Of a stretch of DNA of 64,000 nucleotides, positions 46,548-56,384 are shown in pieces. Numbering within the stretch: position 1 is the stretch's first letter; each line of letters begins with the position of its first letter. The translations under genes were made by a program, and so were the position numbers. The DNA comes from Rikenellaceae bacterium (GTDB lineage: Bacteria > Bacteroidota > Bacteroidia > Bacteroidales > Rikenellaceae). The stretch lies in contig SUZF01000012.1 of assembly GCA_015060065.1 (NCBI GenBank), positions 1-64,000 of the forward strand, in the 5' to 3' direction. Below the pieces are notes generated by a model that had not been told where the DNA came from, made no database searches, and saw only the letters and a program-made list of their open reading frames with translations.

Positions 46548-47564
46548 CTACATCAACTTTTCGAATTTACGTTTTCCGAACATATATCGCAGCACTATCG
46601 AGCCACGAAAGAGTGTATTCGGGCATCCCGAAGCAACGGCCGTTGAACGTATCTGCCGACGCTCACGAGCAAGCCGGCTGTGCCAACGCACGAAATCGGC
46701 ATAAGCCCTCGCCACTGCCCACGCACCGCGAAAGTTGCCCTTCACTGCATAACTCAATGCTGCCAGCGCATCAAGTAGAGGTCTTACCACAGCCACAACG
46801 GCTCTCTGTCCCGCGGTTGAACAACGGAAGAGCATAGCCAGATTGTTGCGATGATTCAAAAAAATCTTATTTGGCGAGTCGGTCGCCAACGTGCCACCGC
46901 CAAAGTGATAGACTTTGCTGCGCGGCTCAACCTCGACCTTGTATCCGGCAAGGTGCATACGCCAGCAGAGGTCAATCTCCTCCATGTGAGCAAAAAAGTG
47001 CGATGCAAATCCACCCAACGCCTTGAACACGTCGAGCCTGCAACAAAATGCTGCACCGCTCGCCCAGAAGACCTCACGAGGCTCGTCATATTGCCCGCAA
47101 TCGCGCTCCACGCACTTCATTATCCTGCCTCGGCAGAAGGGATAACCCAAATAGTCGATAAATCCGCCCGACGCTCCGGCATATTCAAACTGCTCGCGGT
47201 CTTCGCTCCAAAGTAATTTCGGAGCCACTGCTGCCACTCGCTCATCCTCATTGAGCCTCGCCACTAACGGCTCTAACCACCCCTCCGGAGTCTCGACATC
47301 AGAATTTAGTAGCACGCAATACTCTGCCTCGACCATCTCCAAGGCTCGATTGTAGCCCTCGGCAAATCCGTAGTTGCGCTCCAAACGCAGTCTTTCAACC
47401 GTCGGAAACTCTCGCTCCAAAACCTCCACGGAGTCGTCAGTAGAGCCATTGTCGGCAACGATAATACGCACCTGCTTCGGTGTGTTGGCGACAACGCTCG
47501 GCAGAAAGCGGCGCAGATGTGCCGTTCCGTTCCAATTGAGTATGACGACTGCCGTATTGTTCAT
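46548..47564 (-). CDS. GT2 family glycosyltransferase (rhamnosyltransferase-like)
   Basis: A 338-residue GT-A fold enzyme. AVVILNWNGTAHLRRFLPSV, IVADNGSTDDSVEVLE and LNSDVETPEGWLEPLV give the donor and metal site, and EEIDLCWRMHLAGYKV is the acceptor-side motif seen in WbbL/rhamnosyltransferase-like proteins. A weakly hydrophobic C-terminal segment may touch the membrane. The sugar and acceptor are unknown. It lies 3 bases after the acyltransferase gene, suggesting an envelope-glycolipid role. Confidence 0.87.
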   Translation of the reverse strand: MNNTAVVILNWNGTAHLRRFLPSVVANTPKQVRIIVADNGSTDDSVEVLEREFPTVERLRLERNYGFAEGYNRALEMVEAEYCVLLNSDVETPEGWLEPLVARLNEDERVAAVAPKLLWSEDREQFEYAGASGGFIDYLGYPFCRGRIMKCVERDCGQYDEPREVFWASGAAFCCRLDVFKALGGFASHFFAHMEEIDLCWRMHLAGYKVEVEPRSKVYHFGGGTLATDSPNKIFLNHRNNLAMLFRCSTAGQRAVVAVVRPLLDALAALSYAVKGNFRGAWAVARAYADFVRWHSRLARERRQIRSTAVASGCPNTLFRGSIVLRYMFGKRKFEKLM

Positions 47565-47567
47565 ATC

Positions 47568-48524
47568 TTATAACTTTCTATTCGGGCGCATAACGGGTCG
47601 ATACTTGCCATCGGGGCGATGCTTCCATCGACGATGCGACCAGATCCACATTTCGGGACAATCCTGAATATCCTTTTCGAGCAATCGCACGTATCGCTCG
47701 GTTATCTCGAACTGCTCGACCTGCTCCACTCCGTCATAAATCATCTCCATACGTGCCTCGTAGTAGCCACGTCGCACCTTGCGCTGGCTGACATAGAATA
47801 CCGGCACTCCGAACTTCAATGCCAACTGCTCGCCACCCTCGAAGAAGAGAGTGTCGCGATTGAGGAAGCGATACCAATGACTGTCGGGCAGTCGCGGAGG
47901 ATTTTGGTCGGAGATAAGACCAAAAGCCAAACGCTTGCCTTCGTAGCCGTTACGATTGCGGATAAAGAACCGCAACGAGTCGTATGATGCCACAGGTAAC
48001 TCGCGCTCGTGGTCACGCAGACGTTTGTATAGTTCGTTGATAATCTCGTTGTGAATCTTATGATAGACCGCCACAAGGATATGATTCTGCAACCACATAC
48101 CCCAAAATCCATAATACTCCCAGCATCCCAAGTGTGAGGTCATGGCAATACAGTTGCGGTCGCCTAAAATCTCCTGAATCTCGTCATTATTGGTAAAGAC
48201 CATACGTCGCTTACACTCTGCCTCGTCCATACGTGCCATAACCAATGTATTTACCATCATCTCGGCAAGGTTGCGGTAGAACTTGCGACGTATATCTGCA
48301 ATCTCGCTCGCGCTCTTCTCCGGAAACGAGTTGCGCAGGTTGGTATCGACGAGTTTGCGACGATAGCGGATGCAGTAGTAGATGATAAAGTATATCATCT
48401 CCTGAATCACATAATATTGGAACCAATAAGGCAACGACGAGATGCACTTGCAAAGAAACCACAGCGTTTCTAACCCCACTCTCTGCCAAAATCCCAACTC
48501 TGCACTATCGTTCTTCAATCTCAT
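47568..48524 (-). CDS. LpxL/HtrB-like lipid A acyltransferase family protein
   Basis: A 318-residue membrane-associated acyltransferase. An N-terminal hydrophobic region (about 15-50) precedes the catalytic HX4E motif in SHLGCWEYYG, followed by SDQNPP and PVFYVSQRKVRRGYYE typical of the LpxL/M family. By family it adds a secondary acyl chain to lipid A or a related lipid. The start at 48524 (MRLKNDS) overlaps rsmI by 20 bases; a longer start at 48560 is possible. Confidence 0.87.
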   Translation of the reverse strand: MRLKNDSAELGFWQRVGLETLWFLCKCISSLPYWFQYYVIQEMIYFIIYYCIRYRRKLVDTNLRNSFPEKSASEIADIRRKFYRNLAEMMVNTLVMARMDEAECKRRMVFTNNDEIQEILGDRNCIAMTSHLGCWEYYGFWGMWLQNHILVAVYHKIHNEIINELYKRLRDHERELPVASYDSLRFFIRNRNGYEGKRLAFGLISDQNPPRLPDSHWYRFLNRDTLFFEGGEQLALKFGVPVFYVSQRKVRRGYYEARMEMIYDGVEQVEQFEITERYVRLLEKDIQDCPEMWIWSHRRWKHRPDGKYRPVMRPNRKL

Positions 48525-49209
48525 CTCTCTTACCCTGTTTTGGTTGTCCGGCAAGGACAATTACAAACTCGCCCTTTGGCTCATTCTGTCGGAAATGTTC
48601 AGCCACCTCCGCAACCGTTCCGCGCACGGTCTGCTCGAATTTCTTGGATATCTCACGAGTAACCGACACCTTTCGCTCGGCTCCGAAGATCTCGGCAAAT
48701 TGTTCGAGGCACTTTACCACGCGGAAAGGCGATTCGTAGAATATCATCGTGCGCTCCTCCTGCTGCAACTCCAACAGACGCTTGTTGCGACCCTTCTTCT
48801 GGGGCAGAAAACCCTCAAAGCAGAATCTGTCGCACGGAAAACCGCTCTGTACCAATGCCGGAATACATGCCGTGGCTCCGGGCAGTGTCTCAACCTCGAT
48901 ACCCGCCTCGACACACGTTCTTACCAGCAGAAATCCGGGGTCGGAAATTCCGGGCGTTCCCGCATCCGACACCAACGCGACCGTATGTCCTGCCTCGATA
49001 GATTCGGCAACCATACGCACCGTGGCGTGTTCGTTAAACTTGTGATGTGAGTACATCTTTTTCTCGATGCCGAGATGTTTAAGCAGGAATGACGTGGTGC
49101 GAGTATCTTCGGCAAGGATGAAATCGACCTCGCGCAACACATCGACGGCTCGCAAGGTGATATCTCCGAGGTTGCCTATCGGTGTGGGAACTATATAGAG
49201 TTTGGACAT
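48505..49209 (-). CDS. rsmI: 16S rRNA (cytidine1402-2'-O)-methyltransferase
   Basis: A 234-residue SAM-dependent methyltransferase of the tetrapyrrole-methylase fold that modifies C1402 in the ribosomal decoding centre. Start LYIVPTPIGNLGDITLRAVDVL and the SDAGTPGISDPGF loop are diagnostic. Slightly shorter than enzymes with the extra C-terminal helix. First clear gene of a minus-strand run continuing into the acyltransferase and two GT2 genes. Confidence 0.95.
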   Translation of the reverse strand: MSKLYIVPTPIGNLGDITLRAVDVLREVDFILAEDTRTTSFLLKHLGIEKKMYSHHKFNEHATVRMVAESIEAGHTVALVSDAGTPGISDPGFLLVRTCVEAGIEVETLPGATACIPALVQSGFPCDRFCFEGFLPQKKGRNKRLLELQQEERTMIFYESPFRVVKCLEQFAEIFGAERKVSVTREISKKFEQTVRGTVAEVAEHFRQNEPKGEFVIVLAGQPKQGKRDEIEER

Positions 49210-49215
49210 ATCGCG

Positions 49216-50580
49216 TTAGTTATATTTGCGTTCGAGGAGTTCCATCATCAACTTTGTTCCATCGGAATTGGGATTCCAATCAAAGTTCTCGACGATATAA
49301 ATCATACAATCCTCGAAATTGTCAAATTCGTTCAATCGGGCAACTACCCTCTCATACTCCTCGCTGCTACCTCCGAAAAGGTCGCGAATCAGCAAAAAGC
49401 GGTCGTTGATACCCACAGCCTTGCCGATATCGTCTATTGACCCCTTGACAATAGCCTCGGCAGCGGTATCTTTGGGCTTGATAGAGTCTGCAATGGTGCG
49501 AACATTACTCTTGATAACCTCGCCCAATACCTGTTCCGACTCCGGCACAGGGCTTGCTGTCGCAGTCGCAACGGCAACCTCAATCTTTGGCTCTACATAG
49601 TTGGTCTCGGTGGCAAAAATGGCGGTCGGAGTGTCGTTTTCAACCTCGGTCTGCCCGGTAGCCGATACATCCAAATCGACCTCTACGAACTCCTCGCTAC
49701 CCTCCTCGGACAAAACCTCAATTTCAACCTCGTCGGCCGACGTCGCAACACTCGGATTGGGCGCAACTTCTGCCTCTGCGGAGAGAGTTTGGCTCGGTTG
49801 GGGTGTTGGCTCCGACTTCGGAGTTGGAGTAGGAGTCGGTTGGGGCGTGGGCAGTTCAGCACTCTCCGCAACGCTCTTTTTGGTCGTGGGCGCAGGCTCG
49901 TCGTCATAGAGCGACATCATCTTTGTTCTACGCGATGTGCGTGGAACAAACAAATCCACATCTCCAAATAGCGACGGCTGCCCCATCATGGTCTCGGCAG
50001 CAACCATAGGCTCTGTCGTACTCTTCACGCTCTCATCTGCCACTTCGGGAGTTGCCTTCTCGTCGGTTTCGGGCGCAATCGGCTCTGTGGCAGCGACCTC
50101 TGACGCATCCTCTTCTAATGATACCTCGAAGGCTGGAACATCTGCCTCGACGTTTGCCGGCTGCTCCTCTATAACAGCCTCTGCGTCGTTGGTTGCTTGC
50201 TCCTTCGGCTCTGCCTCTTCAACCGCCTCGAAAGGAGGCTCCTCGTGGTTGGGCATTTCAACATCTTCGGGCATCAAAGCCTCCGGAATAAAGCCCTCGA
50301 AAACATCGTCAAGCGATATGGCGACTCCGATTGGAATCTCTTCTTCTGCGGAAGCGGCTACACCCTCGGTAGTCTGCTCGGTGACGGCTGTTGGTGTCGG
50401 CTCTGCCTCCGGGAGTATCGTTTCGGGCTGTGGCGATGCCCCGAATCTCATTTGAGAATAGACCTCACGAAGTTTTCCGAGCGCAAGGTCACGTTCAAGG
50501 TCATCAACGCCCTTTTCACCCCACTCTTCCACGAGTTGCAACACTTGTTGCAGATGATTTTTTATCTCTGATAAATTCAT
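49216..50580 (-). CDS. Acidic low-complexity protein with a conserved C-terminal domain
   Basis: A 454-residue cytoplasmic protein. A short N-terminal helical region (MNLSEIKNHLQQVLQLVEEW) leads into about 290 residues rich in Glu, Ala, Pro, Thr and Val, with Pro-Thr repeats, predicted disordered. The last 90 residues are compact and look conserved in Bacteroidales (GINDRFLLIRDLFGG, YIVENFDWNPNSDG). Function unknown. The start at 50580 is chosen because the promoter at 50608-50639 places the transcript start near 50601, downstream of an alternative Met at 50610. It ends 6 bases before rsmI starts. Confidence 0.75.
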   Translation of the reverse strand: MNLSEIKNHLQQVLQLVEEWGEKGVDDLERDLALGKLREVYSQMRFGASPQPETILPEAEPTPTAVTEQTTEGVAASAEEEIPIGVAISLDDVFEGFIPEALMPEDVEMPNHEEPPFEAVEEAEPKEQATNDAEAVIEEQPANVEADVPAFEVSLEEDASEVAATEPIAPETDEKATPEVADESVKSTTEPMVAAETMMGQPSLFGDVDLFVPRTSRRTKMMSLYDDEPAPTTKKSVAESAELPTPQPTPTPTPKSEPTPQPSQTLSAEAEVAPNPSVATSADEVEIEVLSEEGSEEFVEVDLDVSATGQTEVENDTPTAIFATETNYVEPKIEVAVATATASPVPESEQVLGEVIKSNVRTIADSIKPKDTAAEAIVKGSIDDIGKAVGINDRFLLIRDLFGGSSEEYERVVARLNEFDNFEDCMIYIVENFDWNPNSDGTKLMMELLERKYN

Positions 50581-50607
50581 ATTTTTCGGATAAGTATATT
50601 CAACCTC

Positions 50608-50639
50608 CAAAAATACAAATTATATTACAAAAACACAAA
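50608..50639 (-). promoter_or_regulatory. Promoter of the acidic protein gene
   Basis: On the minus strand the -33 is TTTG (50636-50639) and the -7 is TATTTTTG (50608-50615), separated by 20 bases. The -33 box overlaps the T-rich tail of the der terminator. Confidence 0.75.
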
Positions 50640-50664
50640 CAAAAAAGACCGCCAAAGCGGTCTT
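50637..50664 (-). terminator. der terminator
   Basis: Stem AAGACCGC/GCGGTCTT (50645-50652 with 50657-50664), followed on the minus strand by TTTTTT. Confidence 0.88.
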
Positions 50665-50687
50665 GATTCAAAAAAAATATCGATTTG

Positions 50688-51992
50688 CTACTTCTGTCGG
50701 AAATATATCTGCATCGGCACGCCCGAAAAATCCCACTGCTCGCGCATCTTATTTTCAAGAAAACGACGATACGGCTCACGGATATACTGTGGCAGATTGA
50801 CAAAGAATGCAAACTGCGGAGTCGGTGTGGGCAACTGCGTTGCGTACTTGATACGGATGTACTTACCCTTGGTCGAGGGGGGTGGTGTCTCCTCGATGAT
50901 GGGCAGGATAAAGTCGTTAAGTTCCGAGGTCGGAATACGACGACGACGCGACTCATATACACGGATTGCGGTCTGCAACACCTCCAAGATACGCTGCTTG
51001 TTGATTACCGAGGTGAAAATCAACGGAATATCACTGAACGGAGCGAGTTTCTTTTCGAGGAATTCGCGCCACTCCTTCATCGTATTATTGCCCTTCTCGA
51101 TAAGGTCCCACTTATTGACCACAATAACGCAACCCTTGCGGTTGCGGACAATCAGATTGTGAATGTTAAGGTCTTGCTGTTCAATACCTTGTGAGGCGTC
51201 GAGCATCAGGATACAGACATCCGAATTTTCGATTGCACGAATCGAGCGCATAACCGAATAGAACTCCAAATCCTCGGTAACCTTACCCTTCTTGCGCATA
51301 CCTGCCGTATCGACCAAATAGAAATCCATACCGAACTTGTTGTAGCGCGTATGAATCGAGTCGCGGGTCGTACCGGCAATATTCGTTACGATATTGCGCT
51401 CCTCGCCAAGCAGAGCATTTGTCAATGACGATTTGCCGACATTAGGACGACCGACAATAGTAATACGTGGCAACTCCTCGGCATACTCCGCCTCGCAATC
51501 TTCGGGCAGCAGGCGCAAAATCTCGTCCATCAAATCGCCCGTACCGCTACCCGACATAGAACTGATGCAGTAGGGATCGCCCAAACCGAGCGAGTAGAAC
51601 TCATGCGACGAGTAGATCAGGTCGTAATTATCGACCTTGTTGCAGACGAGCAACACCTTCTTCTCTGTACGACGCAGAATATCGGCCATCATCATATCGA
51701 GGTCGGTAACACCTGTATTTACCTCGACCATAAAGAGGATTACATCCGCCTCATCAATGGCAAGCATAACCTGGCGACGAATATCATCCTCGAAGATATC
51801 CTCACTATTGACCGTATAACCTCCGGTGTCAATAACCGAAAATTCGCGTCCATTCCAATCGGTTTTGCCGTAGTGGCGGTCGCGTGTCGTGCCGGCTGTG
51901 GCATCGACAATTGCCTGACGCTGACCAACCAAGCGGTTAAAGAGCGTACTCTTGCCCACGTTGGGGCGTCCTACTATCGCTACAAGACTCAT
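50688..51992 (-). CDS. der: Ribosome-biogenesis GTPase Der
   Basis: A 434-residue protein with two tandem GTPase domains ([12 protein letters not shown] near residue 8, [12 protein letters not shown] near 181; NKVD and NKWD motifs) and a C-terminal KH-like domain, the EngA layout needed for 50S subunit maturation. Normal length. A minus-strand -7 box TATCTTTG (52070-52077) suggests a leader of about 70 nt. Confidence 0.97.
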   Translation of the reverse strand: MSLVAIVGRPNVGKSTLFNRLVGQRQAIVDATAGTTRDRHYGKTDWNGREFSVIDTGGYTVNSEDIFEDDIRRQVMLAIDEADVILFMVEVNTGVTDLDMMMADILRRTEKKVLLVCNKVDNYDLIYSSHEFYSLGLGDPYCISSMSGSGTGDLMDEILRLLPEDCEAEYAEELPRITIVGRPNVGKSSLTNALLGEERNIVTNIAGTTRDSIHTRYNKFGMDFYLVDTAGMRKKGKVTEDLEFYSVMRSIRAIENSDVCILMLDASQGIEQQDLNIHNLIVRNRKGCVIVVNKWDLIEKGNNTMKEWREFLEKKLAPFSDIPLIFTSVINKQRILEVLQTAIRVYESRRRRIPTSELNDFILPIIEETPPPSTKGKYIRIKYATQLPTPTPQFAFFVNLPQYIREPYRRFLENKMREQWDFSGVPMQIYFRQK

Positions 51993-52159
51993 AATCTTAC
52001 TAAATAAAATATCTGCCCCAAAAAAGCGTTATCTTAACGAGTTTGTGGCAGTTTTGTTAAACCACGGCGCAAAGATACTCTATTTTTTGACAAATAAAAA
52101 GCGACAAAACAGCAACTTTTACACGAAAAAACACTATATTTGAAGATTCAAAACGACGT

Positions 52160-52804
52160 ATGAAGAAGATTTTACTACTTTTAGCAGGTATATTTACCTT
52201 TACAGCGACCTCGATGGCCGCCAATCCGAAGAGCGATTTTACGCAGGAAAACTCTTCGAAAGGCGGGTCACGATTGCGCACAGAGTGGGGACTGACCGGT
52301 GCTGCATACTATAACACCTTCAAAATTTCGAAGGCTCCGAGCGGGCTCCACGCCAAGGCCCAAATCGGCTATGGAGGCGGATTGCACATGGCACTGAAAA
52401 TCGGCAGATTCTTTGCCGTGCAGCCGGAGATAAATTATCAATATACCACCTTCAAGGTGGGCTTCGACAGTGCAAAAAAGAGCCATAAGGTTAAATCACA
52501 CACGGTCGATATTCCCGTATTGCTCTCGCTGCGTTTCGGAAATGTGTTCAGAGTCAATGCCGGCCCTCTCTTTACACTGATGAACAACTGCTTCTATATG
52601 GATGCCAATAACGAAAAACAGATGTTCGGCAACACGCGACCGACATTCGGTTATAGTGCCGGTGTGGCAGTTGTGCTTTTTCGAGGATTGCTGATAGACG
52701 CCCGCTATACGGGATACTTCAAATCGTCGCTGAACAACTTTGATGGCAAGGAGTTTAACTCCAATCTCAACTCCATATCACTAAAAGTCGGATACCTCTT
52801 CTAA
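52160..52804 (+). CDS. Small outer-membrane beta-barrel protein (PorT-like family)
   Basis: A 214-residue exported protein with a signal peptide (about 1-20, ending SMAA). The mature part alternates short amphipathic strands (GGLHMALKIGRFFAVQPEINYQY, VDIPVLLSLRFGNVFRVNAGPLF, GYSAGVAVVLFRGLLIDARYT) and ends SISLKVGYLF, as in outer-membrane beta-barrel families common in Bacteroidetes. Substrate unknown. It is 7 bases upstream of phoH. A -7 box TATATTTG is at 52135-52142. Confidence 0.8.
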   Translation: MKKILLLLAGIFTFTATSMAANPKSDFTQENSSKGGSRLRTEWGLTGAAYYNTFKISKAPSGLHAKAQIGYGGGLHMALKIGRFFAVQPEINYQYTTFKVGFDSAKKSHKVKSHTVDIPVLLSLRFGNVFRVNAGPLFTLMNNCFYMDANNEKQMFGNTRPTFGYSAGVAVVLFRGLLIDARYTGYFKSSLNNFDGKEFNSNLNSISLKVGYLF

Positions 52805-52811
52805 TTTATAT

Positions 52812-53828
52812 ATGACTGACACTACCAACAAGGAGATATTTATAGATGGCGTCGATACGCGCGAGTTGTATGGCGTGAATGATGTCTATATCGAGCAGAT
52901 TAAGACCCTGCATCCGAAACTCAAAATCATTGCTCGTGGCTCGACCCTGAAAGTTCTCGGCTCAAAGGGCGATATTGAGGATTTCGAGCGTAAGATGAAG
53001 GGGCTTATTGCCTATTATAATCGTTATGGACACATCTCGAAAGAGGTTATTGCTCAATCGTTTGCGCGAGGCATCTCACGCGAAGAGCAACCTGTGACAG
53101 ATTTGAGCGACGTGATAGTCTATGGCAACAACGGCAATATTATTCGCGCCCGCACCGTAAATCAGCAAAAACTTGTCGAACTCTACCGCTCGAATGACTT
53201 GATTTTCGCTACGGGACCAGCCGGTTCGGGTAAGACTTACACCGCAATCGCATTGGCGGTTAGGGCTTTGCGTGACAAGCAGGTAAAACGCGTTATCCTA
53301 ACTCGCCCGGCTGTCGAGGCTGGCGAAAAACTCGGTTTTCTGCCCGGAGATTTGAAGGACAAACTCGACCCCTATCTACAACCTCTCTACGATGCACTGA
53401 ACGATATGATTCCGCCTGCAAAGTTGCAGAAGTTCATGGAGGACGGAACCGTTCAGATTGCTCCGCTGGCATATATGCGCGGTCGCACGCTCGATAATGC
53501 CTTTGTGATTCTCGACGAGGCACAGAACACGACCCTTTCGCAGATTAAGATGTTTTTGACCCGTATGGGTCGCAACGCGAAGTTTGTGGTTACGGGCGAT
53601 GTTACGCAGATTGACCTTCCGCATCGTAGCGACAGCGGATTGACGAGGGCCATGCGCGTAGTGGATGGAATCAAGGGAATCGGTTTCGTAGAGTTTGACA
53701 AGCGCGACATCGTGCGTCACGATCTTGTAAAGCATATTGTCGAGGCTTTTGACCGTAACGATGCTACCCGAAGTGCAACAAGAGATAACGCAACTGAAAT
53801 AAAAGATAATCAAGATAATAACAAATAA
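52812..53828 (+). CDS. PhoH-family ATPase
   Basis: A 338-residue cytoplasmic P-loop protein of the PhoH/YbeZ type. An N-terminal KH-like region (about 15-90) precedes Walker A GPAGSGKTYTAIA, then RPAVEAGEKLGFLPGDLKDKLDPYLQPLYDAL, and Walker B VILDEAQNTT. These proteins act with the YbeY endoribonuclease in rRNA maturation, though ybeY is not adjacent here. The final 30 residues are Asp/Asn-rich and probably disordered. It follows the barrel gene by 7 bases and precedes pepD by 15. Confidence 0.93.
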   Translation: MTDTTNKEIFIDGVDTRELYGVNDVYIEQIKTLHPKLKIIARGSTLKVLGSKGDIEDFERKMKGLIAYYNRYGHISKEVIAQSFARGISREEQPVTDLSDVIVYGNNGNIIRARTVNQQKLVELYRSNDLIFATGPAGSGKTYTAIALAVRALRDKQVKRVILTRPAVEAGEKLGFLPGDLKDKLDPYLQPLYDALNDMIPPAKLQKFMEDGTVQIAPLAYMRGRTLDNAFVILDEAQNTTLSQIKMFLTRMGRNAKFVVTGDVTQIDLPHRSDSGLTRAMRVVDGIKGIGFVEFDKRDIVRHDLVKHIVEAFDRNDATRSATRDNATEIKDNQDNNK

Positions 53829-53843
53829 TAAAATGCTACAACT

Positions 53844-55295
53844 ATGAACACAAATCTTAAAGATCTAAAACCCTCGCTCGTGTGGAAACATTTTAGCGAG
53901 ATTGTAAATATTCCGCGCCCGTCGCACCACGAAGAGAAGATTCGCGAGTATGTTGTCGAGTTCGCGAAGGCTCACAACCTCGAATACAAGGTTGATGAGG
54001 CGTGCAACGTCTATGTTCGCAAGCCTGCGACTCCGGGCTACGAGAATCGTATGGGCGTGATTCTGCAAGCCCACCTCGATATGGTGCCGCAGAAGAACAA
54101 CGATAAGGTTTTCGACTTCGAGAACGACCCTATCGAGGCGTACATCGATGGCGAGTGGGTAACGGCAAACGGCACGACACTCGGTGCAGATAATGGAATA
54201 GGTGCAGCAGCTATTCTCGCTGTACTTGAAGACAATACGCTCTGCCACGGAGAGGTCGAAGCACTCTTTACGGCAACCGAGGAGACCGGTATGGATGGAG
54301 CATTCGGCTTGCAGGCTGGTCTGCTTAAAGGCGACATCCTGCTGAACCTCGACTCCGAGACCGAGGGAGAACTCTACGTAGGTTGCGCAGGTGGTTTGGA
54401 TGCAAATATTACATTTGACTATACGGCCGAGGCTGCTCCCGTAGGTTATGAGGCAGTAGCGCTGACCGTTAAGGGATTGAAGGGCGGACATTCGGGAATC
54501 CAAATCGGCTACCAGCGCGGTAATGCCAATCGTCTTCTATTCCGTTTCTTGCGTCAAACGACGCAGGAGTGGTTGCTCGCATCGGTCGATGGTGGTGGTC
54601 TGCGCAATGCGATTCCGCGCGAGGCAACGGCTGTGTTACTCGTGAAAAATGCAGCAGAATTTGCAGCGGAAGTCGCTAATTACGAGAAGACTGTAATTGC
54701 TGAATTTGAAGGCATTGAAGATAGCATCTCAATCTTTGCTGAAAGTTGTCCGACACCTGCGGAGATTATCCCTTCGGCAGTTGCAGAGTCGCTCTCGAAG
54801 GCTGTTATCGGTGCGCCCGACGGAGTAGTGCGTATGTCGGTGGCAATGGAGGGTCTTGTGCAGACCTCTACCAATATGGCACGCGTAGTATCTGACGGCA
54901 AGACAATTCGCCTGCAATGTCTGCTGCGCAGTTCGATGAACAGCGAGAAGGAGGCTCTTGGCGAGGCTATTAAATCAGTATTCGAATTGGCCGGTGCAAC
55001 TGTTGAGTTGTCGGGAAGTTACGACGGTTGGAATCCAAATATGCAGTCGCCTATTCTCCACGCAATGAAGGCTTCGTATAATGCACTGTACGGCAAGGAG
55101 CCGGCAGTGATGGCTATACACGCGGGCTTGGAGTGCGGAATTATCGGTGGCACCTACCCCAACCTCGATATGATATCATTCGGACCGACAATATGTTACC
55201 CCCACTCACCTGACGAGAAGGTCGAGATTGCTTCGGTGGCAAAATTCTACGAATTTTTGCTTGACTCCCTGAAAAATGCACCTATAAAAAAGTAG
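53844..55295 (+). CDS. pepD: Aminoacyl-histidine dipeptidase (PepD type, M20 family)
   Basis: A 483-residue zinc metallopeptidase that cleaves dipeptides such as Xaa-His. Motifs: QAHLDMVPQKN (metal His/Asp), TLGADNGIGAAA, EALFTATEETGMDGAFG (catalytic Glu pair), NLDSETEGELYVG, and a lid domain. It ends in HSPDEKVEI, the last metal region. Normal length. It is followed by the lipid kinase after 4 bases. Confidence 0.93.
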   Translation: MNTNLKDLKPSLVWKHFSEIVNIPRPSHHEEKIREYVVEFAKAHNLEYKVDEACNVYVRKPATPGYENRMGVILQAHLDMVPQKNNDKVFDFENDPIEAYIDGEWVTANGTTLGADNGIGAAAILAVLEDNTLCHGEVEALFTATEETGMDGAFGLQAGLLKGDILLNLDSETEGELYVGCAGGLDANITFDYTAEAAPVGYEAVALTVKGLKGGHSGIQIGYQRGNANRLLFRFLRQTTQEWLLASVDGGGLRNAIPREATAVLLVKNAAEFAAEVANYEKTVIAEFEGIEDSISIFAESCPTPAEIIPSAVAESLSKAVIGAPDGVVRMSVAMEGLVQTSTNMARVVSDGKTIRLQCLLRSSMNSEKEALGEAIKSVFELAGATVELSGSYDGWNPNMQSPILHAMKASYNALYGKEPAVMAIHAGLECGIIGGTYPNLDMISFGPTICYPHSPDEKVEIASVAKFYEFLLDSLKNAPIKK

Positions 55296-55299
55296 CGTC

Positions 55300-56253
55300 G
55301 TGGAGCGTTTACCTATAAGTGAAAGGTGGTTTGCGATAGTCAATCCCGTGGCCGGTATGGGTCGCGGATTGGAGGACTTTCCGCAGATTTCAAAACTCCT
55401 GCGCGATAATAGCATTCCTGCCGACCCTGTATTTACGGAGCATAAATATCACGCGACCGAATTGACTGTCGGTGCGATACAGAAGGGATATCGCAAAATT
55501 ATCGTCATTGGTGGCGATGGAACGCTGCACGAGGTTGTCAATGGACTGTTTATCCAGCACGAAGTACCTTCAACCGAGGTTACGCTTGCCGTAATCTCGA
55601 TTGGTACGGGTAATGACTGGATTCGTATGTTTGGTATCCCACGCAACTATTCGGCTGCAATCCGTGCTATGCGTGAAGGTTACACCTTCTTGCAGGATGT
55701 GGGCGAGATTACCTACGAGGAGGCCAAATATGTGCAGACGCGATATGTGGCGAATGTCGCAGGTGGAGGTCTGGATGCACATACCATCAAACTCTTCAAC
55801 CACTCGAAGATGAAGGGACGCAAAGGCAAGAGCCTCTATTTGTGGAGCCTTGTGCGGGCATTTTTCGGATACAAATCGCCCGGCGTAAAGGTGTGGATTG
55901 ACGACAAGTTGGTATATAATGACCTTCTGTTCAGTTTCGCAATTGGAATCTGCAAGTTCAATGGTGGTGGTATCCAGCAGTTGCCGGCCGCAGTTGCGGA
56001 TGACGGACTTTTTGATGTTACGCTGATTCGCCCCGTGCATTGGTGGCATATCGTCTTCCGCCTGAAAAAACTTTTCAATGGAAAGATTTACGAAATCGGA
56101 CACGTTCAGCACCTTCAAGGTAGCCACATCAAGGTCGAGGCTTCGCCCGAAATGCCACTTGAAGTTGATGGTGAGTTGCTCGGTCATACTCCACTTAATT
56201 TCAATATATTACATCGAGTCGTCAGAGTTATCGTCAATAAGGACTTCTTGTAG
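55300..56253 (+). CDS. Diacylglycerol kinase-like (YegS/DgkB family) lipid kinase
   Basis: A 317-residue cytoplasmic lipid kinase that begins with a GTG codon 4 bases after pepD. FAIVNPVAGMGRG, VIGGDGTLHEVVNGL and ISIGTGNDWIRMFGIP form the nucleotide site; the C-terminal beta sandwich follows. The family phosphorylates diacylglycerol or related lipids. Two hairpins follow, the first overlapping the stop codon. Confidence 0.9.
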   Translation: MERLPISERWFAIVNPVAGMGRGLEDFPQISKLLRDNSIPADPVFTEHKYHATELTVGAIQKGYRKIIVIGGDGTLHEVVNGLFIQHEVPSTEVTLAVISIGTGNDWIRMFGIPRNYSAAIRAMREGYTFLQDVGEITYEEAKYVQTRYVANVAGGGLDAHTIKLFNHSKMKGRKGKSLYLWSLVRAFFGYKSPGVKVWIDDKLVYNDLLFSFAIGICKFNGGGIQQLPAAVADDGLFDVTLIRPVHWWHIVFRLKKLFNGKIYEIGHVQHLQGSHIKVEASPEMPLEVDGELLGHTPLNFNILHRVVRVIVNKDFL

Positions 56254-56315
56254 TAAGTAGAAGTCCTTTATAGAAAAATGATGTGTTCGGCAAACAAGAC
56301 CGGACACATCATTTT
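56239..56315. terminator. Tandem hairpin terminators
   Basis: First stem AAGGACTTCT/AGAAGTCCTT (56239-56248 with 56259-56268), overlapping the stop codon. Second stem AAAATGATGTGT/ACACATCATTTT (56275-56286 with 56304-56315). The second has A and T flanks and works in both directions. Confidence 0.8.
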
Positions 56316-56384
56316 GCATTAGTTCAACACTTGGCACGCGGATTGCACTAATGCGGAGAGTAAAACCAAAATCAAAGCAGAACG